A stretch of DNA of 64,000 nt. Origin: Coenobita brevimanus (lineage: Eukaryota; Arthropoda; Malacostraca; Decapoda; Coenobitidae). Position 1 is the stretch's first letter. Each line of letters begins with the position of its first letter. The notes under the pieces were generated by a model. The model was given only the letters and a program-made list of their open reading frames with translations, was not told the origin of the DNA and did no database searches. Positions 30,416 to 41,035 of the stretch are shown in pieces. Position numbers and translations under genes: made by a program. Location of the stretch: positions 35,234,323-35,298,322 of the forward strand of contig CM064732.1 in NCBI GenBank assembly GCA_032717465.1. The letters run 5' to 3'.

Positions 30416-31168
30416 CCCATCCCATCGACTCACCCCAATCCCGACTAATTTTGGAGAAAATTTTTTTTTTTTTTGGCTCAAACCTCCGCTTTTGGTGAGA
30501 AACATCAAAAATTCATAGAGAAATCACTCACCTGAGGATTTTAAATACTGAATACAGGTAGCAGTACCACTTACCTTACTGGGTTTTCTATCAGACTGGC
30601 TCCAAAGAAAACGAGTTCTATGGGAGGATAACTATTCCACACCACTCATAAACAGTATCTATTTATTTATTTGGTACGAATTTATATGCAGTACAAGAGT
30701 ATATTGGTTTTCACACAGTAATAATGGCAGTATAAGCATAGTTTCACTCACCAAACACATCAACATACCTGACCTTTTTTGGCGACATTACCTGATCATC
30801 ATCTCTGACTGTTTCTTCCTCTAATGCTATGTAAACTTTGTCCTCCACATTGTCATCGATTGGGGAATCACTCTGGCCTCGAATTTCGTAATGTGGCACG
30901 ACACATCTTTACTGGCCAGGTCACTGGTAACAGGTGAATTGCTGAGACAATGGCGTGACGGGGGGGGAGGTCATGCGAGGTAAGGCATTGTCCCTGCCTG
31001 GCATTTTGTAGGGGAATGTGTCCCGTGTATACATACCAAAAATCACAAGCAAAATTTGAAAAATCTGCAAATGACGGACTTTGCAATTGCGGCGCATTGA
31101 TATAGGCTACGTCAATGGGACTCACAGTGACAAAACGTTTGGACGTATATATATGTCAATGGGACGTG
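30416..31168 (-). mobile_element. Non-autonomous piggyBac-like element, copy 2
   Basis: Collinear with copy 1 (23323-24080) over its length, with many shared blocks such as 'CTTTTGGTGAGAAACATC', 'ATTGGGGAATCACTCTGGCC' and 'TGTCCCGTGTATACATAC'. The left end retains TTAA (30412-30415) followed by CCCATCCCATCG. The right end is degenerate and lacks a clear TTAA, so the boundary is approximate. Its reading frame is more broken than that of copy 1. Confidence 0.65.
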
Positions 31169-31169
31169 G

Positions 31170-32350
31170 CAGCTCAAATCTAGAGGCTCACAACAAAAAC
31201 AAATAGTACCTTATTCATCCAATAAAACAAAAGGAAATAATGTAGTTAGCTTTAAAATCGCTCTCTTTATCAAGACTTTGATTACAGAAATTCATCCTCC
31301 TCCTCCTCCTCGGGACAAGCCGTCCCTTGATCAGCCAAAGAGAGCTGTGGCCTGGGGAAATTTCTTGAGATAATTTATCTTCTCCTGGCTGTGAATTCGT
31401 GTGTAGATATGAGGAAAGAATTTAATATCCATCATTCAACTGAAAGAGCAGGACCAGAAATACATAATGACAGTGTTGATCCTGAGAACTAAACAATTCG
31501 GAATAGTGTAAATGCCCTAATAATTTGTTTTCCACCAAAGGTATGTAAAGACACCTTTAGTCGAGGGGAAAAAAAGTAATTTGTATACTACAAGTGTATT
31601 CAAATTGCACCATAACCCCTGTCAGTTGAATGTCGCCTTTTCAGTTTCATTCTCGCAACTTCCAGACGACTTTATTCATCTTCATCGAGACCTATTGTGT
31701 TTATGGGATTAATGATGGATAAATGTAACTCATGATAATTACAGTCTCTTCATTGTGTAGAATTGTCCATAGATAACAATAAGCAAATTAGTAAAACATT
31801 ATCTTACTGAAGGGATTAAACCAGGATTACATGCAAACGTTTTCATTCCAGAGAAAGAGAGAGTGGGGAATACGAGTAGGTTGGCAAAGTATAATTGTCC
31901 TCATAATTCACTTTGCATCAGCGTTTCATAGAGGGAATGGTACGTTCAAATAGTATTAGTGTTATTATGTAGAGGAAAAGATAGATTCATACAGTACTAA
32001 TTTCATTATACATCTTACGCCAGTGCTAGGTGAAGAGAGTTTCAGTTAGTCAAGGAAGATATACGAGTAGGATAATGCAGATGTAAAAATTCAAGGAGGA
32101 TTGGAAATAAAAGTTCAGTAAGTAAGAGTGTCTTTTCATTATTTTCACCTTGCTACAGACAGTTTAGTATTTCAAAGTTTCATACCAAGAGAGAGAGAGA
32201 GAGAATATGTAAACATGCAAGCAGAAGCTGATTAATATCAGTATGTGCATTAGAAAGGATAATATATTCCATAATTGGAATCGTATCGGAATCGACTGCA
32301 TAACAATGAAGAAAAATGTTTGTTTTATCCAGTGACCCAAGGCTTTTATT
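31170..32350. other. Intergenic spacer
   Basis: No gene recognised. A short CTC triplet run lies at 31293-31312 and a short GA run at 32188-32204. Confidence 0.5.
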
Positions 32351-32356
32351 AGTCTT

Positions 32357-33941
32357 TGAAATAACAACATCCAGCAGCAGCACGACACCCTCAGGAGGCA
32401 ACGACAGAGGGTTAAATGGACCGAGCGGGGTGTCCATGCTATACGGGCGCAAGTCCTGGGTAGCCACGCGTCCCTACTCCCTGGAACCGGCCCGACCCAA
32501 ACACCTCAGCCAGGGGGCATTACCCTCTCGCCAGCCCGGCCTGCGTCAGGATCGGGGTGGAGCTGAACCTTACACTCCATACTGCCCCTTGGAGACGGCC
32601 TCAAGCTGCTCCACTCTAGAGATGGTCTCCAGCCACTCCACCAAAGAGACGGCCTCCAGCCGCTCCACCAAAGAAACGGCTTCAAGCTGCTCCACTCTAG
32701 AGATGGTCTCCAGCCACTCCACCAAAGAGACGGTTTCCAGCCGCTCCACCAAAGAAACGGCTTCAAGCTGCTCCACCAGATACAATCTCCAGCTGCTCCA
32801 CCAAAGTGACAGCCTCCAGCCACTCCACCAAAGAGACGGCCTCCAGCCACTCCATTTCTGAGACGGCCTCCAGCCACTTCCCCTGCTGCACCCATGGACA
32901 AGAGACGGCCTCCAGTTGCTCTACACCCGCACGTCGCCCTCCCGCATCCACTTCCAGTAGTACCCACCCCCAGCCAGGGAGTCCTCCGCTAGCAGCCTGG
33001 TGGCAGGGCCCTGTACTGTCCCCGGGCTGTTCTCCCTGCAGCCGGCGCCTGAGGAGGACCTGCCTCTGACAGACCCCTCCCTGGAATGACGCCGTAGTCC
33101 CCTCCTGACGACGGAGCACCCTGGAGCAGACCACAGTCCCCAGATCCCTGACAGCGTCCCCAGCTCCCCGGGGCAAGGCCTACCCCACCCCTGGCCTAGG
33201 CTACTTAGATCTTCCACCCAGTGGCTCCAGAGGCGTCTGGAGAAGTTGTTAGGCTCCTACCCCACCAGTCAGACCTCTGCCCCCAGCACGCGGGGCCCTT
33301 CATCACGCCCATGGGGGACAACACCAACCTACCTGGACCATAAGTGACTCACGTGTGGTTCAGTTCAGTGCATTGACAGATAGGAAAGTGCCAAAAGTGG
33401 ATTCATGAAGTGACCGTGCCTAGAAAGTGACTTAAAGTGCAATGCTATAGACGTAAGGCTCCTGTGTCTAAAGCAATGATTGCTATTGCTCAGCACGACC
33501 CCCCCCCCTCTCCCCCTTGCACATGTGTCTACCTAAATTCTTCCTTCCCCCCCCCTTTTCCCCCACCAACAAGACGAAGTCGGTGCACCCCTTGGTGATT
33601 GTGACAATGGTGACAATAAGGACTCTCATGTGACCCGGAGCCACCAGTCCAGAGACTGTACAAAAATTATAATATCGAGGCACCCACATTCATATTGTAA
33701 ACTATACCACCCTGAATTGTGAACTGTGTCTATCACGTAACCTGCAAGATACACTTGCCCCATTCAGCAGCCCAAAAATTGCCCTTGTGTAAGATTTGTG
33801 AATATACGTGTAGGTTGTTGCCTTGATTTTTATGCCCTGTTCCTCCTATATTTATGGTATAGCCCCAGTCTTGAAAAGAACCCAATATTAAGCCAGGCGT
33901 TCTTAGGACGGGAAGCCGCCCTAAAAACACCTAGCATAACA
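32357..33941 (+). repeat. 5' LTR
   Basis: Begins TGAAATAACAA, ends CATAACA. Contains a 27-bp minisatellite (32590-32880), a G/C-rich middle and an AT-rich right third with 'TATATTTATGGTATAGCCCC' near 33848. Matches the 3' LTR throughout. Its start carries about 20 extra bases relative to the 3' LTR. Confidence 0.88.
32590..32880. repeat. 27-bp minisatellite in the 5' LTR, about 11 units
   Basis: The unit 'GAGACGGCCTCCAGCCGCTC' plus CACCAAA repeats with variants in a nested pattern. As 27 is a multiple of three, both strands stay open across it; the plus strand reads ETASSRSTK-like nonamers. Confidence 0.92.
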
Positions 33942-34015
33942 CTAGTGGACAGCGGTGGTTTTTGACCCAGGCTGAGTTAGACTAAAGGAGGAACAAAAAC
34001 AGGGAAAATACCAAA

Positions 34016-34645
34016 ATGGCGACCAAACCACACATTCAGCTACCCAATTTCGAGCAAGAGCAGTACGATATCCATACAAATGTATTGATCATCAAGTCGC
34101 TGCTCAATATCACGTTCGAGGTTGATAGACAAAAAATTGTTGTGACATTACCACTGCTGGGCAAGGCAGCAGCCAGCATTGTCCCCAAAGTTGTCCCCGA
34201 CCTATCCTGGGCAAACTTCACAACAACAGTGACAGAAGCAGTCACACCCTCCCTCGGGAAAGTCGTGGCATTGTCACAACTGGATAACCTAACATACGAC
34301 AGGAACCTGGACAATACACTGATCCAGGCAAGGCGGCTTGCCACCGCTGCATACCCAGAAGCAAACGCAGAGACCCAGGAACAACATACTTTCAATACCC
34401 TGATTAGAGTCCTTCCCAACATGGTCAAGGAGAACTTCACAATTCACGACCCAACAGGGGACCTACACAGGGAAGTCCAGCTGATACGATGGCTGTTAAC
34501 CTCCTGCTCCATCTCCCAACAAATTAACACAGCTAGCAAGTTCCCAACCAACAAAACAGCACCGCACAGAAAACCCCAATCCTTACCATGCCCACATAAG
34601 CCCCACGCCGGTGCCCCACCTACCCAGGGCCTATCCCTTGAGTAA
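34016..34645 (+). CDS. gag-like structural protein of the LTR element
   Basis: 209 codons from the first ATG, 75 bp inside the 5' LTR, ending in TAA or TGA-type stop context at 34645. The protein has a compact helical-looking body ('LPNFEQEQYDIHTNVLIIKS', 'TLPLLGKAAASIVPKV', 'NTLIQARRLATAAYPEAN', 'TFNTLIRVLPNMVKENF') and a Pro/His/Lys-rich tail ('TAPHRKPQSLPCPHKPHAGA'), as in arthropod retrotransposon Gag proteins, which package element RNA. No CCHC zinc knuckle is visible. Beyond the stop, another frame near 34715-34880 reads a charged stretch ('REQLKAARHKRMIKGR'), so the original Gag may have been longer. It is the only non-repetitive frame in the element's interior. The Gag assignment rests on position, composition and length; no family signature was seen. 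Confidence 0.6.
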   Translation: MATKPHIQLPNFEQEQYDIHTNVLIIKSLLNITFEVDRQKIVVTLPLLGKAAASIVPKVVPDLSWANFTTTVTEAVTPSLGKVVALSQLDNLTYDRNLDNTLIQARRLATAAYPEANAETQEQHTFNTLIRVLPNMVKENFTIHDPTGDLHREVQLIRWLLTSCSISQQINTASKFPTNKTAPHRKPQSLPCPHKPHAGAPPTQGLSLE

Positions 34646-34899
34646 ACACTCCAGCTAGAGGGAGAACCAGAACCTCATATCAATCAACCCCTGGGAATGC
34701 ATGTAGCCACCGATGCCTGCTCCATGACATCCGCGAGCAGCTAAAAGCTGCCCGGCACAAGAGAATGATCAAGGGGCGCCTACAAGCCTCCCCACCATAC
34801 AACGAAGATGTCAAGGATGACGCCTCCTACAGAACTCGACAAAAAGGAGCAGAGCTCGACACAGAAGACACCCCACACTGCCCCCACACTTCTCCATAT

Positions 34900-36540
34900 T
34901 TGTGGGGGCCACCTCACAAACACTTCACCCCCCAGTCCACAACAGGGGAAAAGGAATGTCTCTTTCTACTCCCTGCCTGCTATATCTTCTATTTTACCCT
35001 CCCCTACTCCTTACCTTTCTGCTTCCTCTCACACTACTTTCCCCACTACCAATGCCTCCTCCTGTCCTGTTCTTCCTCAATGAAAAGCCTCTCTTCACCT
35101 TAACAGGCCCCCTGGACCCATACCTTGTCCCCCTCTAACCTACCTCTTAAAACTATCTCCTCCTGTCCACTGCCTCCCTCCTGTCACCCCTCACAACCCA
35201 CCTCACACAATGCCTCCTGGCCATGTCACACCCACTCTCCTACCCAGCACACTGCACCACCACTCATCTTCCCCACCAACACGACTAGCTCATATGCTTG
35301 CCCCATCACACCCTCTACCTCTTCACCCTCACTCACCTCCCACTCCAGTCACCTCCCCCAACCCCCCTTCAACCTCATCATCCCCACGAATCCCCAGCTC
35401 ATCCCCAATGACCTCACCAGACACCTCACCACCTGCCACCACATCATCACCACAAGCCCAGCCATCCAACCAGGAGATCCCCCATCCACCCATGGCCACC
35501 TCACCTCGTCTCCGATGCTACACACCACCTGCCACACCCCAAACCTCAGCTCCTGCCACTCCACCACTGCCGCCAATACAACCACCCGACCCGGGGGTCC
35601 TACATCCACCCACAAACACGCCACCATGCTCCCAGCACCGCACACCACTTGCTGCCTCCCCCACACCAGCACCATTCCCTTGCTCCACATTCACCGCCCA
35701 TCCCACACCATGACCACAGAACCCTGCCACCACCCAAGCTGCCCCATCACTAAATACCTGGACAGTGCCACAAGACTGCACTCCCCCCTCACCACCCACA
35801 CCTCACGCCACCACACCCGCCACCTCACCCCCGCCACAAACTCTTTCCCCCAGCTAGCCTTCCACCTCCTCATCTCCCACTCCTTCACCCTCCACTCCTC
35901 ACGCCACCACATCTGCCGCTTCACCACCGCCGCAAATTCATCTCCCCAGCCAGCCCCCTACTCCCTCACCCACAGCTCCTTCACCCTGCACACCTAACAC
36001 CACCTCACCTCCCACCACCCTACATCCTTCTACACCACCCCCATGTCAACTCCCCTTGTCATCGCCACATGTTCCCCCATCACCACCAGGCCCACACCCC
36101 AAACACCATCTCCCAACACAACCCACCCCACCCCAACGCCCCGTACAGCCACAGCACTGCGAGGCCTCACTCCCATCTCGCCACCCACATCCACCTTGAA
36201 AACCACCTTCACTCACCCTGGCCGCCTCTCGCGCCCTCCTGCCAGATACACCACCACCCCTGCTGCCGTCTCCAACATTCAACCGAGGCCACCAATGGAG
36301 CAACGGCCCCCAGCCATGCAGATAAGGCACCCCACCTGGGCACCGACCTTCGGGAAGAAGCACCGCGTCCGTGGACCCCACCACCTCCTCCAGGTGACCA
36401 CCCAATCTTCCACCTACGCCCTGCACCGAGATGCAGACAGAATGACCAACCGCTGGACCGCTCTCCTACAACACCTGACGCTGGCACACAGCACCAACAC
36501 TACCCACCTGTACTACCTCTGGGCACGGGTACGTGACCTT
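34900..36540 (+). repeat. C-rich low-complexity interior of the LTR element
   Basis: About 1.6 kb dominated by CAC, CCAC and CTCC motifs with very little G. Several overlapping frames are open (for example 35125-35997 and 36043-36582) and encode Pro/Thr/Ser/His-rich polypeptides. No pol motif is present in any frame that I read. It may be a genuine Pro/Thr-rich region or expanded filler replacing pol. Confidence 0.7.
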
Positions 36541-36557
36541 TCCCACCACGACAGTGG

Positions 36558-38131
36558 TGAAATAACAATCCCCAGGAGGTGACAACAGAGGGTTAGATGG
36601 AGCAAGCAGGGTGTCCGTGCTAAATGGGCGCAAGTCCTGGGTAGCCACGCACCCCTACTCCCCAGAACAGGCCTGACCCGAACACCTCAGCCCGTGCGCA
36701 TTACCTTCTCACCAGCCCGGCCTGCATCAGGATCAGGGTGGCCCTGAACCTTACGCTGCATACAGCCCCTTGGAGACAGCCTCAAGCTGCTCCACTCTAG
36801 AGATGGCCTCCAGCCGCTCCATTTCTGAGATGGCCTCCAGTTGCTCCACTCTAGAGATGGCCTCCAGCTGCTCCACCAAAGAGACGGCCTCCAGCCGCTC
36901 CACGAAAGAGATGGCCTCCAGTCGCTCCACCAAAGAGAAGGCCTCCAGCAGCTCCATTTCTGAGATGGCCTCCAGTTGCTCCCTCCAGACTACCCGCAGG
37001 GTCAGTGGCACTCCTGGGGACATGTCACAGGCGACGGCCTCCTGCCGTGCCCGCGGACAAGAGATAGCCTCCAACCGCTCTACGTCCACAGGTCGCCCTC
37101 CTGCATCCACCTCCAGTAGTACCCGTCCCCAGCCAGGGAGTCCACCGCTAGCAGCCTGGTGGCAGGGCCCTGTACTGTCCCCGGGACTCTTCTCCCTGCA
37201 GCTGGCCCCTGAGGAGGACCTGCCCCTGATGGACCCCTCCCTGGAAAGATGCCGCAGCCCCTTCCTGATGGCGGAGCACCCCAGAGCAGACCACAGCCCC
37301 AGGGTCCCCGACGGCACCCCCAGCTCCCCGGGGCCAGGCCTACCCCCCCCCCCCAGCCGAGGCGACTTGGATCTTCCACCCAGTGGCTCCAGAGGCGTCT
37401 GAAGTTGTTTGACCCCTACCCCACCAGTCAGACCTCTGCCCCCAGCCTCCAGCACCAGGGGCCCTTCATCTTGCCCATGGGGGATGACACCAACCTACCT
37501 GGACCATAAGTGACTCAGGTGTGGTTTAGTGGATTGACATATAGGAAAGTGCCAAAAGTGGATTCATGAAGTGACCGTGCCTAGAAAGTTACTTAAAGTG
37601 CAGTGCTACAGAAGTAAGGCTTCCATGTCAAAAGTAGTGATCGTTATTGCTCAGCACTCCCCCCCCTCCCCCTTGCACCTGTGTCAACCTAAATTCTCCC
37701 CTCCTCCCCCTTTTCCCCCAGCAACAAGATCAAGTCAGTGCACCCCTCGGTGATCGTGACAATGGTGACCATAAGGACTCTCATGTGACCCGGAGCCACC
37801 AATCCAGAGACCGTATAAAAATTATAATCCCGAGGCATCCACATTCATATTGTAAACTGTACCACCCTGAATTGTTAACTGTGTCTATCACTTATCCTGC
37901 AAGATACACTTACCCCATTCAGCAGCCCAAGAAATGATAAGTCAGAAATATTGTGAGACATCCTATTGCCCTTGTGTAAGATTTGTGAAAATATGTATGT
38001 GTAGGTTGTCGCCTTGAGTTTTTATGCCGTTCCTCCTATATTTATGGTATAGCCCCAGTCTTGAAAAGAACCCAATACTAAGCCAGGCATTCTTAGGACG
38101 GGAAGCCACCCTAAAAACACCTAGCATAATA
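36558..38131 (+). repeat. 3' LTR
   Basis: Begins TGAAATAACAA and ends CATAATA (terminal CA mutated to TA), followed by the target duplication GTCTT. Relative to the 5' LTR it has fewer 27-bp units and an extra segment of about 34 bp near 37930-37964. No clear polypurine tract is visible just upstream. Confidence 0.88.
36770..36985. repeat. 27-bp minisatellite in the 3' LTR, about 8 units
   Basis: Same unit as in the 5' LTR but with a different copy number and variant order. The plus-strand frame (36770-37402) stays open for 210 codons, reading through the array into a Pro/Ser-rich region. Confidence 0.9.
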
Positions 38132-38662
38132 GTCTTCTAATACTTTTTTTGTCACACGTTCTTAAATGGTCAAATCCTTGAACCTAATATGCGGAATAGT
38201 TAGACCATGCTATTCATAACTGCAGTTAGAATGAAGGTCAGGGAAAAAAAAAAAAAAACAGCAGTCTTCTGTCAAGTAGCTGTGGCAGACAAGAAGGAAC
38301 CTGTGAGTCAGGTGGTAAAGTGATCACACGCAGCATACAATGGCAGTGATCCAATAATGGCATGACTTGAGCTCAGTGTTAACTTTGGATGGTACAAGAC
38401 TTGTGAGCAGAAATCCAGTTTCTTTTGATTTTCTTTTATTAACACTCAATAAAATTTACACAATATAAAAATACAGTAACCTCTCAAATAACACGTGGGT
38501 TAGGTTCCTGGAGAGGTCGCATTAGTTAAAAATGCATTTTTAAAACATAATTTTCCCATAAGAAACAATGGTAATATTAGGGGTTACGTTCCTGGACTCT
38601 GGGAAAGTCTACCCATTTGGGGAGTTATGCTACTCTAAACTTAAAAGCAACAATATTAATTT

Positions 38663-38799
38663 GAAGGAAAATCCACATAAAAAACAAAAACAGTATATCT
38701 GGGGAGAAATAAACAACATTTGAGCCCTAGCTGGGCCGAAGCATTGTTTACTTCTCCCCAAATACATACTGTTTTCGTTTTTTACGTGGATTCTCTTTC
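38663..38799. repeat. Long internal hairpin in the Tigger-like element
   Basis: Left arm 38663-38716 and right arm 38744-38799 are inverted copies of about 55 bp, with a handful of mismatches and a two-base gap, around a loop of about 27 bp. Both arms contain AATCCAC(A/G)TAAAAAAC and GGGGAGAA(A/G)TAAACAA in opposite orientation. Confidence 0.88.
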
Positions 38800-39006
38800 A
38801 ATTCTGCTTCATTCACGACATTGTGAAAGTTCCTCAACATTATTAATGCATTAGTAGGTCATAAAAACACTACAGTATAAGTAACATTTTCATTACAGTA
38901 AGTAGGTCACAAACAATAACACACAGCCTCACTTCATCTATACATCACTCGTCGTAGGCTGCTGTCCCTCGTTACTCCGCTACCCCACCTCCCGCCTCTC
39001 CCCACC

Positions 39007-39207
39007 CTAAATTTGTTGTCCCTCCTCGCTCTGCTGTCCTTCGTCTTCCTCTTCCTCTGACTCCCGTGCTACTGGTGATGAAGATAACTCCCTTAAGTTT
39101 TCTGTCTCCTTCATAAAGAACTGTTCTATCTTGGTCTGAGTGGTTTTCTTCAAGTTCTGCACCATCAAGTTATAACAATTTAGATCTACCATCACTTTCC
39201 TGGCCAA
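39007..39207 (-). pseudogene. Tigger-like transposase C-terminal remnant
   Basis: 66 codons. 'VQNLKKTTQTKIEQFFMKE' is followed by an acidic tail 'ESEEEEDEGQQSEEGQQ'. A K(K/Q)xTxIxxFF motif followed by an acidic or Ser-rich tail is common at the end of pogo/Tigger transposases. The DDE domain is absent. The position near the middle of a short element suggests internal deletion. Confidence 0.45.
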
Positions 39208-39514
39208 ATTTTGTCCGAAAATGAGCCAAATTGCTCAGAATGGGGTCAAACTTCATTTTCGAATATTATAGTTCGAATAAAACCAGTTTAAGCAACAGAC
39301 AAATAAAAAATTGTATTTATGCATAACCTGCCACACACAGTCTATCAGCTCGGGACTGTCCAAGGCGCGCACGGCTAATTTGAAACCATCACGTACGTGT
39401 AAAGTCGTGTTAAATCGAGAAACCCTTGTTAGTTAAACATATCTCCTTAAATATTTGCTAGTGTTAAAACGAAAACCTGTTTTTTAAACTCATATTAGTT
39501 GAGAGGTAACTGTA

Positions 39515-41030
39515 TACGCAACTTTGTTGTCATTGCCTTTCCTGGACTTTCACGAATTTAGTACTATATTTGGTCATTACTTGCAAGTTTAATTTTGTAT
39601 GCTTAACATGAAAAACTCTAGTACTTTATTGAATTGTGTGGGCTATATCAATATATCAAAATACATCAAAATATGAAAAAACCTTTTCCATTCCTATTTG
39701 GTTTTATATTTTAAAAGCGCATTAAAGTGATAATTGTACTATATCTTTATATTTAAAATTCTTAAAAGTATTAAAATGTAGGTAACGTCTTTCTCACTAT
39801 CCAAATAAGGGAAAAAACATTTTGTGCTTCCCTAAATGTAGCCAACGGTGAATCAATAGACGTTTTAGCTTCTAAATGTTTTAGCTTCTAAAAGCTAAGC
39901 CAAATCTTCCCAATTAACGATTTGTGAAATGCATAACTTATGTTAACTTCTGAAATACTTAGCACTGAAGGTTCTCTGACTGAAGTGAGCAAAGTTTCTA
40001 GTGTCCTCTGCCATGCTAAATATTCGTTTGGGTTACACTCGAATCTGGGCGTCATTTACATCCCCAAACTCTGGTAGTTTACATTCGATCGCCCATACAT
40101 CGAAAGACTTTCACACTCTTTGATTTACCATGTTTGGCATATATGTGTATGAGTATCAAGCATTGTATAGTTCAGTAATGAAGAAGAATAAGCAAAATGT
40201 TTTGGTTACGTTTTTCTGTCAAAAAGTGTTTCGCTGTAGATGCTGAGCTTAAGCAAAGTTGCCTAATGTTCATCTCCTCGTCTCAAGAGTTATTCTCCTC
40301 ACTTTACTGCCCCCATCTATTACTTCTTTATTTAGACTTCAGTGAAAAAACTGACTGTAAGTATTACGAATGAATAAAGAATGTAAGGACTAATGGGTAT
40401 GGGCAGTTTGTGCTGATATTGACAGTGTGTGTCCTGTACACAATTTACTGAGATAAAGCTGTATGGTCATCATGCTTATGGGCCACCAATAAACAGTATA
40501 CCTCACTCTCCCCACTGCCTTCATTTTTTTCCTCTCATCTCCCACTTACCCACTTGTTATTCTGAACCTTTTATGGTTTTCAATTAGACTCTCCTTTCTT
40601 TATAAAGCCGAAAAACAGTGACAAGCAACAGCTCTCTTTCACAGAGAATCGGACAAAACAATGAGCTAAATGTTTAATAAAATGCATTTTAATGTTTTCC
40701 ATCCATATGTGCTATCACGATATCATCAGAAAAACTCGGTATCTGTTCGGTATCGAAAAGAAAAATGCATTATCTGCAATTTATCGGTTCACTGAATCGT
40801 ATCGATTACAACACTAGAGAGGGGGAGGGGTGGTTGTTTTAATGCATTATAAGCGTCCTCATCTATTCTGTGATATCAATGACCAGAAGTTATCCCTCAT
40901 TGCACTACGACAACAAACTCGCAAATCATGAGAAGGAAATATGAGCTGTCATTTCTGATAGTGTTATAAATAGAGGTCTTCCTATTCCCCCGGGAGTGAA
41001 GGAGGTTTGTGAGGATGGGCTGAACACCTT
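39515..41030. other. AT-rich intergenic spacer
   Basis: No gene or clear repeat. A short direct duplication 'TTTTAGCTTCTAAA' lies near 39862-39892. Confidence 0.5.
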
Positions 41031-41035
41031 ATTGA

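Larger units (their letters stand above)
32357..38131 (+). mobile_element. Complete non-autonomous (gag-only) LTR retrotransposon
   Basis: Two direct repeats, 32357-33941 (1585 bp) and 36558-38131 (1574 bp), both begin TGAAATAACAA and end CTAGCATAACA or CTAGCATAATA. The flanking 5-bp sequence GTCTT is duplicated at 32352-32356 and 38132-38136, an integrase-type target duplication. The 2.6-kb interior starts with a TGG four bases after the 5' LTR (possible primer-binding site). It carries one gag-like frame and a C-rich region, but no protease, RT, RNase H or integrase motif that I can find. The LTRs differ at perhaps a tenth of positions by eye, so the insertion is not recent. It resembles the 'TR-GAG' class of elements described in plants. 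Confidence 0.85.
38474..39512 (-). mobile_element. pogo/Tigger-like DNA transposon, deletion derivative
   Basis: TA at 38472-38473 and 39513-39514 flank inverted ends: 'CAGTAACCTCTCAAATAACA' on the left, and inward from the right on the minus strand 'CAGTTACCTCTCAACTAATA'. TA target sites, the CAGT start and the subterminal 'GGTTACGTTCCTGGA'-type words fit pogo/Tigger elements. At 1039 bp it cannot encode a full transposase (about 450-600 residues). The 66-codon minus frame at 39207-39007 resembles a transposase C-terminus. Confidence 0.72.

Noticed and set aside
35125..35997. 290-codon Pro/Thr/His-rich plus-strand frame
   Set aside because: Several overlapping frames are equally open in this G-poor, C-rich DNA, so no single coding frame can be supported.
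36751..37455. 234-codon minus-strand open frame in the 3' LTR
   Set aside because: The 27-bp repeat keeps both strands open, and the rest is G/C-rich; no independent support for a minus-strand gene.
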